From: Tetrapyrgos nigripes
Taxonomy: Eukaryota; Basidiomycota; Agaricomycetes; Agaricales; Campanellaceae
Reading direction: 5' to 3'
Length of the DNA: 64,000 bases
Assembly (NCBI GenBank): GCA_013368315.1
Contig: JAACJM010000023.1
Coordinates: 372,001-436,000 of the forward strand
The notes beneath the pieces are model-generated. The model was given only the letters and a program-made list of their open reading frames with translations, had not been told where the DNA came from and did not search any database. The position numbers and the translations under genes were made by a program. This document shows positions 44,076 through 55,630 of the stretch, one piece after another (position 1 is the first letter of the stretch; each line of letters begins with the position of its first letter).

Positions 44076-45987
44076 TAACGAAGCCTTTACAGGCTTTAGG
44101 CTGAGTTGTGGACACCAATGTCATGCCACATGTCCCCATCACTAACTTCTAGTACAACTTCTTTAGATAAACCTCCCCTCAAGGTACTACTAGGGAGTCA
44201 ATGTTGGATACTATGTCCCTCTGTGAGTTGAGCTGAGGGGATCTCTGAGTCTGAGTTGGTTAGTATATCATAGTACCTATTGAAGTCATACCAATGAGAT
44301 TGAATAGAGACTTGATATTTCTACATGTAAATCAGCAAAACCCAAATTTCCATAACTGACTTTCATCACTTCTAAAGACAAAGTTTCATATTACGAAGTA
44401 TACTATTACTTTCAGTAGTTTTTATATGATTTTGGCTTATTAATCATGCTGTGGAGCCCTAGTCGGATGTCCCACTTGGCATCACTCGGCAAATGACAAA
44501 GCTTCCACATTTGGAAGGTATGCCACATGGCCATTGGCCATTCAGTTTTGTGGTTTATGTACATGACAAGCAACAAGTACATACTGTACGATAGTCATCA
44601 ATTCATCACCTGGGCAGACAAGAACCAAAAATCAAATATACATGCCCCTTATGACTCGATGTCTCCAATCCCTAGCTGCAGGTTGGCTCGAGGTTGAGCA
44701 TACTAGTCCAAACTCGAGCCAGTCCGCAGTTCTACTTTCCACAGAACCCAAAAACCCGCCATAGACTAATCACTATAATTTCCTCAATGTACCATTTGCC
44801 GCATGGTATGAAGACTTCATCTAAAAACACGTCCGTTGCATTGCTATTGTTGCAGGACAACGCGACAACACCTATGCGAGTATGACATGCTGTGCTCGGA
44901 AACCTCCGAGTAGGCCCAAAAAACTCGTTTTGGCAAGATATGATGTCACTGACCTAGTTGAAAACCTTGGAAAAATCCCAATCGGGTTAGACAGTTTTCT
45001 TCCAGCAAGCAACCCAGTTGCCCGTTTGTAGCATTTCTTTGAGCACTCTAATCACTGTCCCACCATTAAATCAGTTACAAAGGTAGGTCTACGCACTCTA
45101 TTGATGTATAGTATATACAAGCCCTTGTTCTCTTTCTCCCTTTCTCCCTTCCTATTTCCTTCTTTCCTTTTTGTTTATTTTTTGAAACCCACACAGCATG
45201 ATTACCAAGCCTGATTTTAAAGTACTCAATGACTCTTTGCACTGGGTATTTTTGCAGCCACAATGTCTCTGATGTGTTGTCATGTTGCGTTCACATGCGT
45301 GCAGCATTCAGAATTGTGGCTGAACTCATTGAAAAAATCTGATTTTGTGGTAAGTTCTAAGCTATAGGTGTGTAGAATAAATACACAGCCACATTGCCTT
45401 TCCTGGCAGGCACGTGATCTTGTTTATTCAAAAACCTGCGCATCGCTAACTGACAGTTTTTGTTTTTTATTTGCTTAGGTCCGAGGTCAATGTGAACCAG
45501 GGTGGACTGGCCACCATCCCTGGAGTGTCCGAAAGGACCTGATTATTGTTGACCTCTAATTTGTCCTCTCAAGGACAAACTGCTACAACGTTTGTGCGTC
45601 GAGTTACACACCAATCCTGTGTATTTTTTCCCCGTATCCTCTGGCCATTGTTTTGCTGCACGGGATACATATTTATCTAGGTCAATATCCCACTATGGTG
45701 TTCTGTTTGTACCCTTCAGACAGATAATCACTTTTGGTAGGTTTGACAGATATTTCTACAGTGGCAGGACATTAGTGTTTGGCTGCCTGACAATTCTCAA
45801 GAATGAGTACCGAAAATTGTCTAAAATACACTATCTATAAGTCAGAGTATATTTAGTGGTGGCTGGTATGGCAGGACTAGCACTACAAACAGTAAATGTG
45901 GGTTTGCATACCCATACCCCTATCTGTATGAGTGAGACTGCTGCAACACATTAGACTTGTGCTTTTTGATATACTAAGTATGTGAAA
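44076..45987. other. possible interior of Helentron-like element(s), no gene
   Basis: Lies between a 5'-like signature (44076) and a 3' terminus (46031) of the same orientation. Open frames are short and without motifs. A pyrimidine-rich tract lies at about 45125-45180. Confidence 0.35.
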
Positions 45988-46031
45988 GGGCCTCGTAACT
46001 TGCCACGCGAAGCGATGGCCTTTTACCCCAG
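45988..46031 (+). mobile_element. Helentron-like 3' terminus
   Basis: GGGCCTCGTAAC, then the hairpin GCCACGCGAAGCGATGGC, then the terminus CCCCAG at 46031. An excellent match to the 3' ends of the elements at 25723 and 36825, but without an adjacent matching 5' end. Confidence 0.8.
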
Positions 46032-48340
46032 TGTCTATGTCTACAAGCCTTGTATTATCCTATATGTTGACTGCCATTTTGACCTTCATTTGATCCATGT
46101 CTTGAAGATCCACTCTTTCTCTCCATCTTCAGGGTTGCATACAAGACCAACAAGCACCAATACCATATCATCATTATTGTTGATTCTATTCACTGTGTTT
46201 CTCGCCAGCATGGCCAAGCCCAGATACATCAAAACTACAAAGGTAGTCCAACAGTATCTGAAAAGTAGTTGAAATGTAGTCATTTCAAACTACATTCTGG
46301 ATTGGCTAGAAACAAGTGGGCTACAGCACCTCACCACTGCCATAGTTTTGTTCTAGATTCTTTTCCTTAGACAATCAGGGCATAAGGTGCAGCAGCTGTC
46401 TTTGCTCCCATTCCCAAATGTCCAATAGACAACTGCAGAAAGTAAAAGAGTAATATATTGACACTGCTAACTAAGTGTTTGATGTAAGCATAGGTCTGAA
46501 GTGTATGTAGATACACAACCAACTAGACTAGACTCGAGATAAATATTTGATGAGCCATACTGAGATACTAGCACAACTCTTGATAGAAGCTTGAGGGCCC
46601 AAAAATACACAAAACAGCGTGCAGACTACACTTGATGGAAACTTGCAGGTCTTGAGGGCTTTCTTTGATAGGGCTAGTAAGTGTAGCAGATAGAAATGTA
46701 GTTTTCAATAGAAAACTACTAAAACTCTCAATAAAACACTTAATAAGACTCCTTAATTCCAGAGGTGCCTCAGAGAGATAAGGACTTGGGAGCAAAGGCC
46801 CACACTCTGTTTGTGTAGGTGGTAAGGTTTTGGATAAGGTAGTTCAACTACACTGCTTCTATGGAACTGATTTGGCCATGAACGGACTAGGTTTAAGCTA
46901 CATCTATTTCTTGTCTACATTACAACTACTCTAGCTATGTCCTGGTACAAAGAGTACACTACAAGTGGAGTGGCAACTCCATTCTTACCTGGGGATGAGA
47001 TGTGCTTGTTAGAGCTAAGTAGAGGCTGTTTGAGGCAAGTAGAGTAAGTTGAGAAACTTGTTATTTGGGGGTCTGTCTAGAGACCCTTTTATACCTACGA
47101 AGGATATAGTATTCATGTGATACTAGGATTGTGGCTGTAGATACTGCTGTACTAAAGCTTGTAAGCATGGCTATCTATGACTATCTAAAGATACCTATGA
47201 CTACTGTAACTATCAAATGCATAGCATTTGATTGGATTGATTACTGATGCATAGCATTCTTATTGTCTTAACAGATCAGCATCAAAGATGTATGTTGACG
47301 GCGGCACATGGAGATGTGCCAGTTCAACACTGTAGTCTTCCTTGACTATGCTGTAGCCACACTGGTCCAAAACATAGTGATTTCTCAGCCATTTCTGGGA
47401 AGACGGAGGGTGAACTATCTACTATGCATGGTGTTGAGGTCATTCATGCTGGTGCAAAGCTGATCACAGTGAGTCACTGGCCATTTCTTCTGAGTTTCCA
47501 GCAGCTAACTGAGTCCCTGTCTCTTGTTGTCATGACTACTGACTGCATTGGCAGCATTGTCCACTTTTTTTTTCAGCATACACTCTGACACAAGGAAAGA
47601 TAAATCCACAAGAAACCTAGCTGGTGAAGGCTAGATGTGAGGATCTGTCATCCAGGGGTAGTGTGTGCAGATCTCATGAAGACTGGGAAAACTGGGGATA
47701 ATCAACATAAGTGGACTCAAAGACTGATGAACTGGGAAACACTGGGAAACACTGGGAAATACCAGCTGAACGGAAGCTGGGGCCAACGACCCAGAAAGAC
47801 TAGATCAAACGCGGAGCAGAAGACGTCTATTCAAACAAAAATCTACCCCTTCAATACTGTATGTACGAAATGGATACAATCGTAAACACAGATGTAAAAC
47901 TCATAAGAAGTGAAATACAACATCAACTGGAAGGATCAAGGAAGTCTGAAGTAATACAAATCTGTAGATAAAGCTGTAAAAAGTGAAACGAGTCAAATAC
48001 AACTCAGACGAAGGTGTAACTAATGTCAAAACCAAAATTTGGTATTACAGCTCCTCACCCCTTCCTCTGAATCTTTTCCATCTCCCTCCTCGTCTCTCCA
48101 CTGATAACTTTGAAGGAAGAACCGGGCTATAGGGGGTGGACGTGGACGTGTTTTTTCTGTCACTAGGTCCTCGCATTTTTTCATCTCCTTCAGACTCTTC
48201 TCTTCGCGTTCTTCGACTTACAGGGAATGCCTATGATGGACTATGCCAGGTTTCTTGCCCCTCTAGTTCAAGTCCTCCTTCGCTAGTGGCATCGCATAAT
48301 AACTATCTTTTAACTTTAAATAATTACATAAATAAAAATA
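46032..48340. other. no supported gene
   Basis: Contains a 'ctgggaaaca' triplication near 47730-47760 and 'aagtgaaa/tgtaaa' repetitive sequence at 47880-48010 that could be an old LTR. No retroelement pair or gene confirmed. Confidence 0.4.
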
Positions 48341-48345
48341 ATCCG

Positions 48346-50360
48346 CTACTTCAGTCTCTCCAGAATATCACGAAGCTGCTCAACTCGGGGGGTGAGCCTC
48401 ACTCTGTAAGGAATCGGAGTGCGACCAGAAAGTCCTTCATACTCCTCAAGTGAAATCGGCTCATACGGTAGAGCTTCAAACTGAAAGGCCCATAAGAGTC
48501 GAGAAATTGCCAACCATAATTCTTGTTCTGCGATGGGAAGACCTGGGCAGATACGACGTCTACGAATTGGAGATTACGGACAGTAGTCCTGATAAATGAG
48601 CGGATTGCACTTACCCTGCTCCGAACGTCCAGTGGTCTCTTTCCATGACATTTGCAAGCTTTGCAGATTCCGCACAGCTGAGGTAGTCTCCGAGGTACCT
48701 ATCGGGGTTGAAAGCGAAGCTACAGGGATGTCATAACGGGTATATTTTCTACATGCTGAATTTCGATGTACTCACGAATCAGGGTATCGCTCTTCGTTAT
48801 GGTGCAGACTATAGCAGTTCAGAACGACCACGGTCCCTTTAGGAATATACATTCTATTATAGGTAAAGTTTTCGCCCGCGCAGTGTGGTGTTGCCATCCA
48901 AAAAGGGGCGTGCATTCGCTGAACCTTCGGTCGGGATTAGCGAAAACTAGAAATATTTCAGAGTACTGAAACACGTACCTCTTTGATGATAGCACGGATA
49001 TAGGGCAGGTTACTCTCATCCTCTGCAGTTGGCCAGCGGTCTCGTCCAATGACTTGATCTAATTCCTTGTGCGCCTTTGCTTGTATATCAGGGTTCGAAG
49101 GAATCAGTGCCATGAACCACTGAATTATACCAGATGTCTGCAAAACATTTGAGAAAATAGATAGGGATATGCTATTGCACTTACAGAGTGAACGCCTCCG
49201 AGAGTGAACACAGCGGCAAGCATACAGAGATCCTCCCAGTCGAGCTTTTCTTTATCCTGATTGCTCAAAAGAGTCTTGACCAGACAGTCGGGGACATCTT
49301 CGCCTGCATCCATTCTGGCTCGAACCGAGTTGATCATAGCGCCATACACACTAATCAGATCATCATGGAGCTTGCGACCTCGCGATCGGGTAGTGGTTGG
49401 AATCCATTGCAATGGCTCAAAAAAATCAACCATGTTGGACCAAGGTCCTGAGGTAAATTTTAGCATGTTGCATCACAATGAAAGAAATGTAGAGTTAACA
49501 CTTACCAGTCAAATCCATGAAGTCCATCGCAAGCTCAAGTGCCTTCTTGATCAAAGGATCTGAAGTCGAATCAGTTCTCGTTCCGAATGATATACTGAGC
49601 ATATTGCTAGGGATGGGTTAGTATTTGTGTTCACGACGATAATGACAACAAGAGCATACTCACTTCAATGCATATCTTCCCGAAAAGTGTGCAGGATTGA
49701 CAGCGAATTGCTTATCCTTGGACATCTCTTCATACAACGAGCGGATGAAGACATGGGCTTCGTAGTCCAGGACTTCCGAATATCCTTGGATTGCCTTTGG
49801 AGTGAGAACACTGGTTGCTATTCTGCGGTGTTGTCGCCTACCCAAAAGAAGTTCAGGAAGAATATCCATGGAGAAGGGCATGCTTTACTCACCACTTTTC
49901 CCCGTATTCAGATGCTGTTATAGCGCGGCCATTGAGGATTGTCTGGTTTTTCATGAAATACTTCTTGCGAGTTGAAAAGATAGCGCCGTTGGTGACCAAC
50001 AGTTCCCGAGCGATGTGGGGATCCGAGACGACGACGAAAAGCTGTGAGCCCATCCAGATGGAGAACAGCGGACCATAAGTCTTTGCCCAGGAATAGAGAG
50101 CGAGCTCTGCATATTTTCGGAGAAAAGCATAACGAGTGCCTGGGCCTGGTGGGACGCAATTTCCATGAGCATCAACGATGATTCGCCTCAGAGCGATAGG
50201 GCTTAGAAAGTAGAGTAGAATGAGAGTGGTGGGCAGAAGGAACTGGAAAACCTTGTCAAGAAATGCAAACTGAGTACACAGGGAGCACGCTTACAACGAG
50301 AGTGGGATAATTTACTGGCAGGTAAAGGTATGCCATTGCAGCTGAAGCAAGAGAATCCAT
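48346..50360 (-). CDS. cytochrome P450 monooxygenase, 9 exons, 529 residues
   Basis: Exons in order: 50360-50295, 50251-49893, 49837-49664, 49606-49506, 49447-49185, 49137-48979, 48924-48776, 48719-48615, 48559-48346. All borders are GT..AG and the phases sum to 529 codons plus TAG. Features: N-terminal hydrophobic anchor (QFLLPTTLILLYFL), VPPGPGTRYAF, WxxxR-type EKWRQHRR, ExxR as EVQR (374-377), FNPDRYL, and haem loop TFGAGRRICPG with Cys463. The oxygen-activation helix reads GGVHST at about 317-322, so the usual Asp/Glu-Thr pair is replaced by His-Ser. It resembles the multigenic fungal P450s related to CYP64/O-methylsterigmatocystin oxidoreductase-like enzymes; the substrate is unknown. 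ER membrane location expected. Confidence 0.9.
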
Positions 50361-51700
50361 TAGGTCAGAGGCAAAGCTATGCTCGCTTATATATGAATCA
50401 TCCAATGATTTTCAATGCTACGGCGCAGCCTGTTGGAATTTGATATTATCATCCATCATCATATCAATCTATCCATCTTTTATCATAGCCATACTTACAG
50501 CCTTAATCTTTGATTTTGTTAGCTTTATCTAGGATACGAGATACGTCTTTGTTCTAACACACTACCTGACTACTGCAGTTACTTATGCTGTACTTAACCT
50601 GTACTTACCAAGCATAGTTATCTCACATATTTAGTAGTACGTGGTATAAAAGCATGTAAGAAAAGTAGATACTATCTTCATGCAATTGCAGACCAATGTA
50701 AACGCAATACAAACTATCAACTCCATATTATGTGGCCTATGACCTTACTATAAATTACGCGATATAATTTCTACACGGCCCTACAGAGATGCCACTTTCG
50801 ATCAGTATATAGTATTCTCTTGTTGGTGAACATACTGACCGTCCTGTCACAGAAGCTTCGTAAGCTCCGCCCTTATATTCTCTCCTTGAATCATGGTTCA
50901 TGATTCATCCCGGGTACGACTGTGCGGTGGGTGTAGTTCCAGCCTTGTTCTGAGCCAAGTGGATCCAGGGAGGTTTAACTCCGTGTATTGATTACTTTCC
51001 TCCATTTTTTAAATAAGTAATACCTTCAGATTATCGTCAGAGCAAGACTAGAAATTTGAACCGTTGTAGCCACTAGGCAGCATACACATAATTTCACAGA
51101 GAATGGTTCTTCGCTCATTCCCCACTTGGTAGATTACGAACGTATTTTTGAGGCACGCTGTTGTAGTGTTCTTTTCCACAGAAAGCAGTGCTATGGATAA
51201 TTATGGGTAGCATCCATCATTCCACAGCGCGGCTTCGGATGTAATTCGAGGAACTTCCTCAATGGCTTCCCCGTTATTGGAGCATCACGGGTTGGTGGTG
51301 GCTAGGCTCATTGGGGCATTTCAAGTTGCACTAGAATCTGATGGGTATTTGGCGTCCTCGGTTACAGCCCTCATGTTCCGTGATGTTTACTTGTAGAGTG
51401 GCGACCGCTGAAAATTCCATCTCCAGAAAAGGCAACTCGCGACGGCCAAACTGACTTGATTGGTGTCTGTATATCGACTGCCTGTGTCGATGCCCAACGT
51501 TGAAGTGCTCACTTTACGATGTGTCGTTTCCCTCAGATACGCAGATGGGAAACTATTGCCCTTTTGAAACATTTTCAACGGCCGCCATTGGAATGTTCGT
51601 AGAGGACCACGCCGTGTATTTCTATCTATCTATCTGTACCTATCTTGACATGCAAGGCTTCCACATGATTGACAGCTTACAAATAGATAGATGCAGGATA
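50361..51700. other. no supported gene
   Basis: The first part should hold the P450 promoter. A 'tatcatccatcatcatatcaatc' type repeat lies at 50448-50475. Nothing else supported. Confidence 0.4.
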
Positions 51701-51701
51701 T

Positions 51702-51832
51702 CACGCCGAAAAGACAAAAATATCCGCTCGACGGATAGATCACATCACTACTACTGATATAAGATATATCTGTAAAAAAGTGTGTTTCTGTACGCCTTTC
51801 TGCTGAGCGGATATTTTTGTATTTTCGGCGTG
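51702..51832. mobile_element. 131-bp MITE
   Basis: 28-base terminal inverted repeats: CACGCCGAAAAGACAAAAAT..CCGCTC at 51702-51729 and its complement at 51805-51832, with one mismatch. The loop is non-coding. The flanks 'gatat' and 'tatgt' give no clear target duplication. Solo ends of the same family occur at about 42838 and 61715. Confidence 0.75.
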
Positions 51833-52384
51833 TATGTTCCTGCCCTAGTAATGTACTTACCAAACTTATTGAATGGAACCCACTCTGATGAAACCTGCGC
51901 TCTCATAGTTGACTGAACCTAAGATTCACCACTGATTGAGCCCAAGTCAAGTACTGACCAAACCCTTTTCAGGTGGTGACGGAGCACGCATAAGGTACTA
52001 CCAGATATTTCCCCAGTCTTCAGGACAGACACTTCTCTGAGGTGAATTTCTTCAGAACTTAATGTATACTTGGTACTATGACTTCATGATATATCTGGCA
52101 CTTACTGTATAAGCACGCTCTTATTTCCATTGTCATAAGGTAGCATTGTAGACTTGCTCAAACGTTACTTGAACGTTCTGATTGATTCAAAAATTTTGCA
52201 GCTGTTAATTGCGGCTACAAGCTTCTCCGAGTCCTTGGAACAGTTTAGGACTTGTTACTCGTACTTTCATTCCTTTTTTTTTGTCAATCTTTCAGTGGAT
52301 GAAAGGTTCCTCAGACCTTAAAAATACCATGGATCAGATTGAACTACAGAGCAAGAACGCAAAGATCTCATTGATACCAAGACT

Positions 52385-52460
52385 CTGTACTAGGGGCATC
52401 TGGTTTTTCAAGCTACTACTCAAGCTATCCAAGCTTGAGTAGCTTGAGTGTAGCTTGACT
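52385..52460. repeat. CAAGCTAC-rich repeat flanking the Tc1 element
   Basis: 'ctggtttttcaagctac..actcaagcta' here faces an inverted counterpart at 54420-54480, just outside the Tc1/mariner element. The Tc1 element may have inserted into an older inverted repeat. Confidence 0.5.
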
Positions 52461-52797
52461 CTCCTTTTTGGGTGTTGCTGTGCTTATGCTACTGTAATCA
52501 ACTTCACAGATGTATATTTTACACACCACATGCCTCATTGCAAATTGGTTTAGCTTCTACAGAGTCAATTACATACACTTTGAAATTGCAGTCTCATTTT
52601 GTGCAAGTCTTAGCTAGATATTTCCAACTGTGTTGGACAGCTTGCCTTGTGAATATGGTGATCCAGAGAGAACAGGTAGATCCTATGAATGAGGTTTTAG
52701 TATACAAAGGCAATGTCAATCATTTTAAAAGCCAAAAAATAGTCTAGACATATTCAAGAGGAACTAGGGCACATCAAAGGCATTTTAGGGGCATATA

Positions 52798-54419
52798 CAG
52801 TGGCTCAAAAAATTGTCCACATGTTTGGCACTTTTGGAAAGATTGATGATTTTCTCACTAGTGAGCAGAGATATTAAGAAATGGCTAGTGGTGGTCAGAA
52901 AGGCTTTGATAAAGGCTACAATAATGTGTTTGTTTTGTCTTATTTAGTTGAAAACCCATGGAGATATGGCTGATTCAAGTTAGTATATCATTTGGACAAT
53001 TTTTTGAGTTGCCACTTCAAAATCATTGTTGCCAGAATATGATGCCTCATACATGACATCATGAGTGGAGCTGTGGAGTATGCAATGTAAACATCATAAT
53101 GATGTCATACCTGCCAGCTGGACCACACATGATGGCATTGAAATGCTCTACAGCCCCTATCAAAATTATGACACTTGCCATATCCACTCAGAAAGAGAAT
53201 TTTCTCTCTCTCTCCCAAATCACTGCTTTACCTGAAGAAATTTGTGCTCAGGCTAGAGTATGGAAGTGAAGGGCTGCTTCCCTAGCTAGAGAGACTTATT
53301 GTGTCTAAGGAGAACCATAAGGCAAGGCACCATAGGAAGCTCTCTGCCATCCTGCTATCCAAAAAAATCGAAAATAGCAAAGCCAAAAATGGTTTACAGG
53401 TGGCCAAAAACATCAGTTCACTCCTTGTACAACCTGTCTCCACCTGACCATGCAAAACTCACTCCACAAACATGATGTGGACATCTCCAAAAAGGAGAAA
53501 AAGCCCAAACTCATTGCAGCTCATAGCAAGGCTCAGTTGCAATTTGCACAGAGTCTAAAGACTAAGCTGTAAATGATTAAAAATGGGCTATTTCATTAGA
53601 TAAGAGCAAAATCAACTAGTTTAGGTCAAATGAGTAGCAGTATATACTAGGGAGGAGGGGCCAATCTATGAAAGAGATGTGTAGGAAAATGGCAACTTTG
53701 GAGGAGAAAATATGATGGTTTGAGAGTGTATGGGGTGGGAAGGAGCAAGAAAACTTGTGTTCATGGAGCAAAATATAGATTTACAGCAGCCTATGGTCAT
53801 TTTGTGTAACAACTGTGTGGAAAGCCTGAATATTTTGGGTGTTTATCTGGAGGTGGCCAATTTTCTCTGGGACAATAACTTTTTCTGGTGCCCTGTCTTA
53901 TGGTTCTTCTTGTCACAATATGTCTCTCTAACCATGGAAGCAACCCCTGGCTTCCATACTCTAGTCTGAGTACAAATTTCCCCAGATAAAGCAGTGGTTT
54001 GGGGGAGAGAGAGTAAATTCTCTTTCTGAGTGGATATGGCAAGTGTCATAATTTTGATAGGGGCTGTAGAGCATTTCCATGTCATTATGTGTGGTCCAAC
54101 TGGCAGGTATGACATCATTATGATATTTACATTGCATACTCCACAGCTCCACTCATGATATCATGTATGAGGCATCATATTCTGGCAACAATGATTTTGA
54201 AGTGGCAACTCAAAAAATTGTCCAAATGATATACTAACTGGAATCAGCCATATCTCCATGGGTTTTCAACTAAATAAGACAAAACAAACACATTATTGTA
54301 GCCTTTATCAAAGCCTTTCTGACCACCACTAGCCATTTCTTAATATCTCTGCTCACTAGTGAGAAAATCATCAATCTTTCCAAAAGTGCCAAACATGTGG
54401 ACAATTTTTTGAGCCACTG
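52798..54419 (+). mobile_element. Tc1/mariner element with ~550-bp inverted arms
   Basis: It begins CAGTGGCTCAAAAAATTGTC and ends with the exact complement, flanked by the TA target dinucleotide on both sides (52796-52797, 54420-54421). The inverted match extends inward about 550 bases on each side (to about 53345 and from about 53870), far more than the usual short Tc1 TIRs. Transposase remnants occupy the middle. The right arm seems to be an inverted copy of the left part of the same element family. Confidence 0.85.
53460..53800 (+). pseudogene. Tc1/mariner transposase remnant
   Basis: KKEKKPKLIAAHSKAQLQFA (about 53491-53550) fits the region before the first catalytic Asp. Further on, NFGGENMMV*ECMGWEGA and KLVFMEQNID fit the 'FGGGSIMVWGC..GVGKL.F.EG' block of Tc1-like DDE transposases, with the conserved Trp changed to TGA. 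Stops and the unrelated right arm preclude function. Confidence 0.6.
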
Positions 54420-54479
54420 TAGCTTGAGTGGTAGCTTGAAAAACTGGTGACCCCATACTAGGAAGTACTGGAACTAGTT

Positions 54480-55312
54480 CTAAGACTCAGGCTACAAATT
54501 ATAACTAAGTGAGAAAGTAATGAAGCATGAACTTGATGAAGGAGATTCATTGTTGGCATGTGTTCCTTCAGTACTTGAAAGGGAGCTCTGTAAATGGGTA
54601 AGACTCATTCATATCAGCACGCACCATTTTTGTCCTCTATGTGCAGATGCAAACTGCTTTGAATCTGTGTGGTGGTAGCTGAGGTAAATCATCAGCTTCT
54701 GGAAGCTGGTAAACAGGAGTCCTTAGCCAAAAATTTTTCCTGTTCCATAGCAGAAGCTCAACACCACCATTGTGGTATGATCTCTGCACTGCCCCGCTGG
54801 GACAGAACCCCTCCTTGGTATCCACTGTCAGGACCCAAGATAAAAATGTCGGTAACTGTTGCACAGATTTTCAGTGACTCACAAGCTTTCCATGATTGTC
54901 TTTCTGATTGCATCAGTGCACGGCTTGGCATTACGAAGCCAAATGAAATGAAGATGAGTTCTTTACACCCTCTTTCTGTGTGTGGCTATGTGCAAATTGT
55001 CCCAACTTCACCCATCTGTTCCTTTCTGTGTTGATCAAGTCGGTTTTTTGGTTTTTCAGCCTTTCCTTTCTGTTTTGTTTCTGAACACTTGCAGTGTCTA
55101 CAATGCATCATAGCATCTGATTTCTTTCTTTCCTTTGCATGGTTATAGTCCTTTGCATCAAGTACAAAAAAGTCCATAAAATAATGTGTACATTAAAAGC
55201 TTGGACTGCAATGGCCTCGTATTCTCCATGATACAGCAGTGGCCCACAACCACTTCATCAATGGGTTCTTCCTAACCTACAGTTCCTCAGCACATGCCTC
55301 TGTTGTGGCCAT
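54480..55312. other. no supported gene
   Basis: Short frames in both directions without motifs. This is the left flank of the second chromovirus. Confidence 0.4.
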
Positions 55313-55618
55313 TGTAAGGGTGACTCCTGACACATGAGGCAATCGCTCAACAACTGCAGGAGGAGATCCAAAGAGAAAAACTCAAGGATACTCACCTGCA
55401 GGGAAGGGGTATATATACTCGTATGAAGGCCTGGGAAAAGATCTACAAAACTGTACAGTTGAAATGAAGTAATAGAAAGGAGAGATCAAATGATGAACAA
55501 TGAATGATGGATGATGAAACAATGAAACAGGGATAAACAAGTTGATGAAGTCCAGATAAAACAAGAACAAACAAGTCCTAAAGGAGAAGGGAAGGAAAAA
55601 GGAAACTGTCCCCTTACA
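55313..55618 (-). repeat. 3' LTR of second chromovirus
   Basis: 306 bp, minus orientation, bounded by TGTAAGGG..CCCTTACA. It matches 59433-59813, lacking a ~70-base internal duplication found there. Outer flank (plus strand) GCCAT. Confidence 0.88.
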
Positions 55619-55630
55619 TCACCCCCCTAC
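55619..55630 (-). promoter_or_regulatory. polypurine tract of second chromovirus
   Basis: The minus strand reads GTAGGGGGGTGA directly before the LTR, the expected place for plus-strand priming. Confidence 0.75.

Noticed and set aside
45120..45180. Polypyrimidine tract as a polypurine tract of an LTR element.
   Set aside because: No LTR on either side and no retroelement coding sequence nearby.
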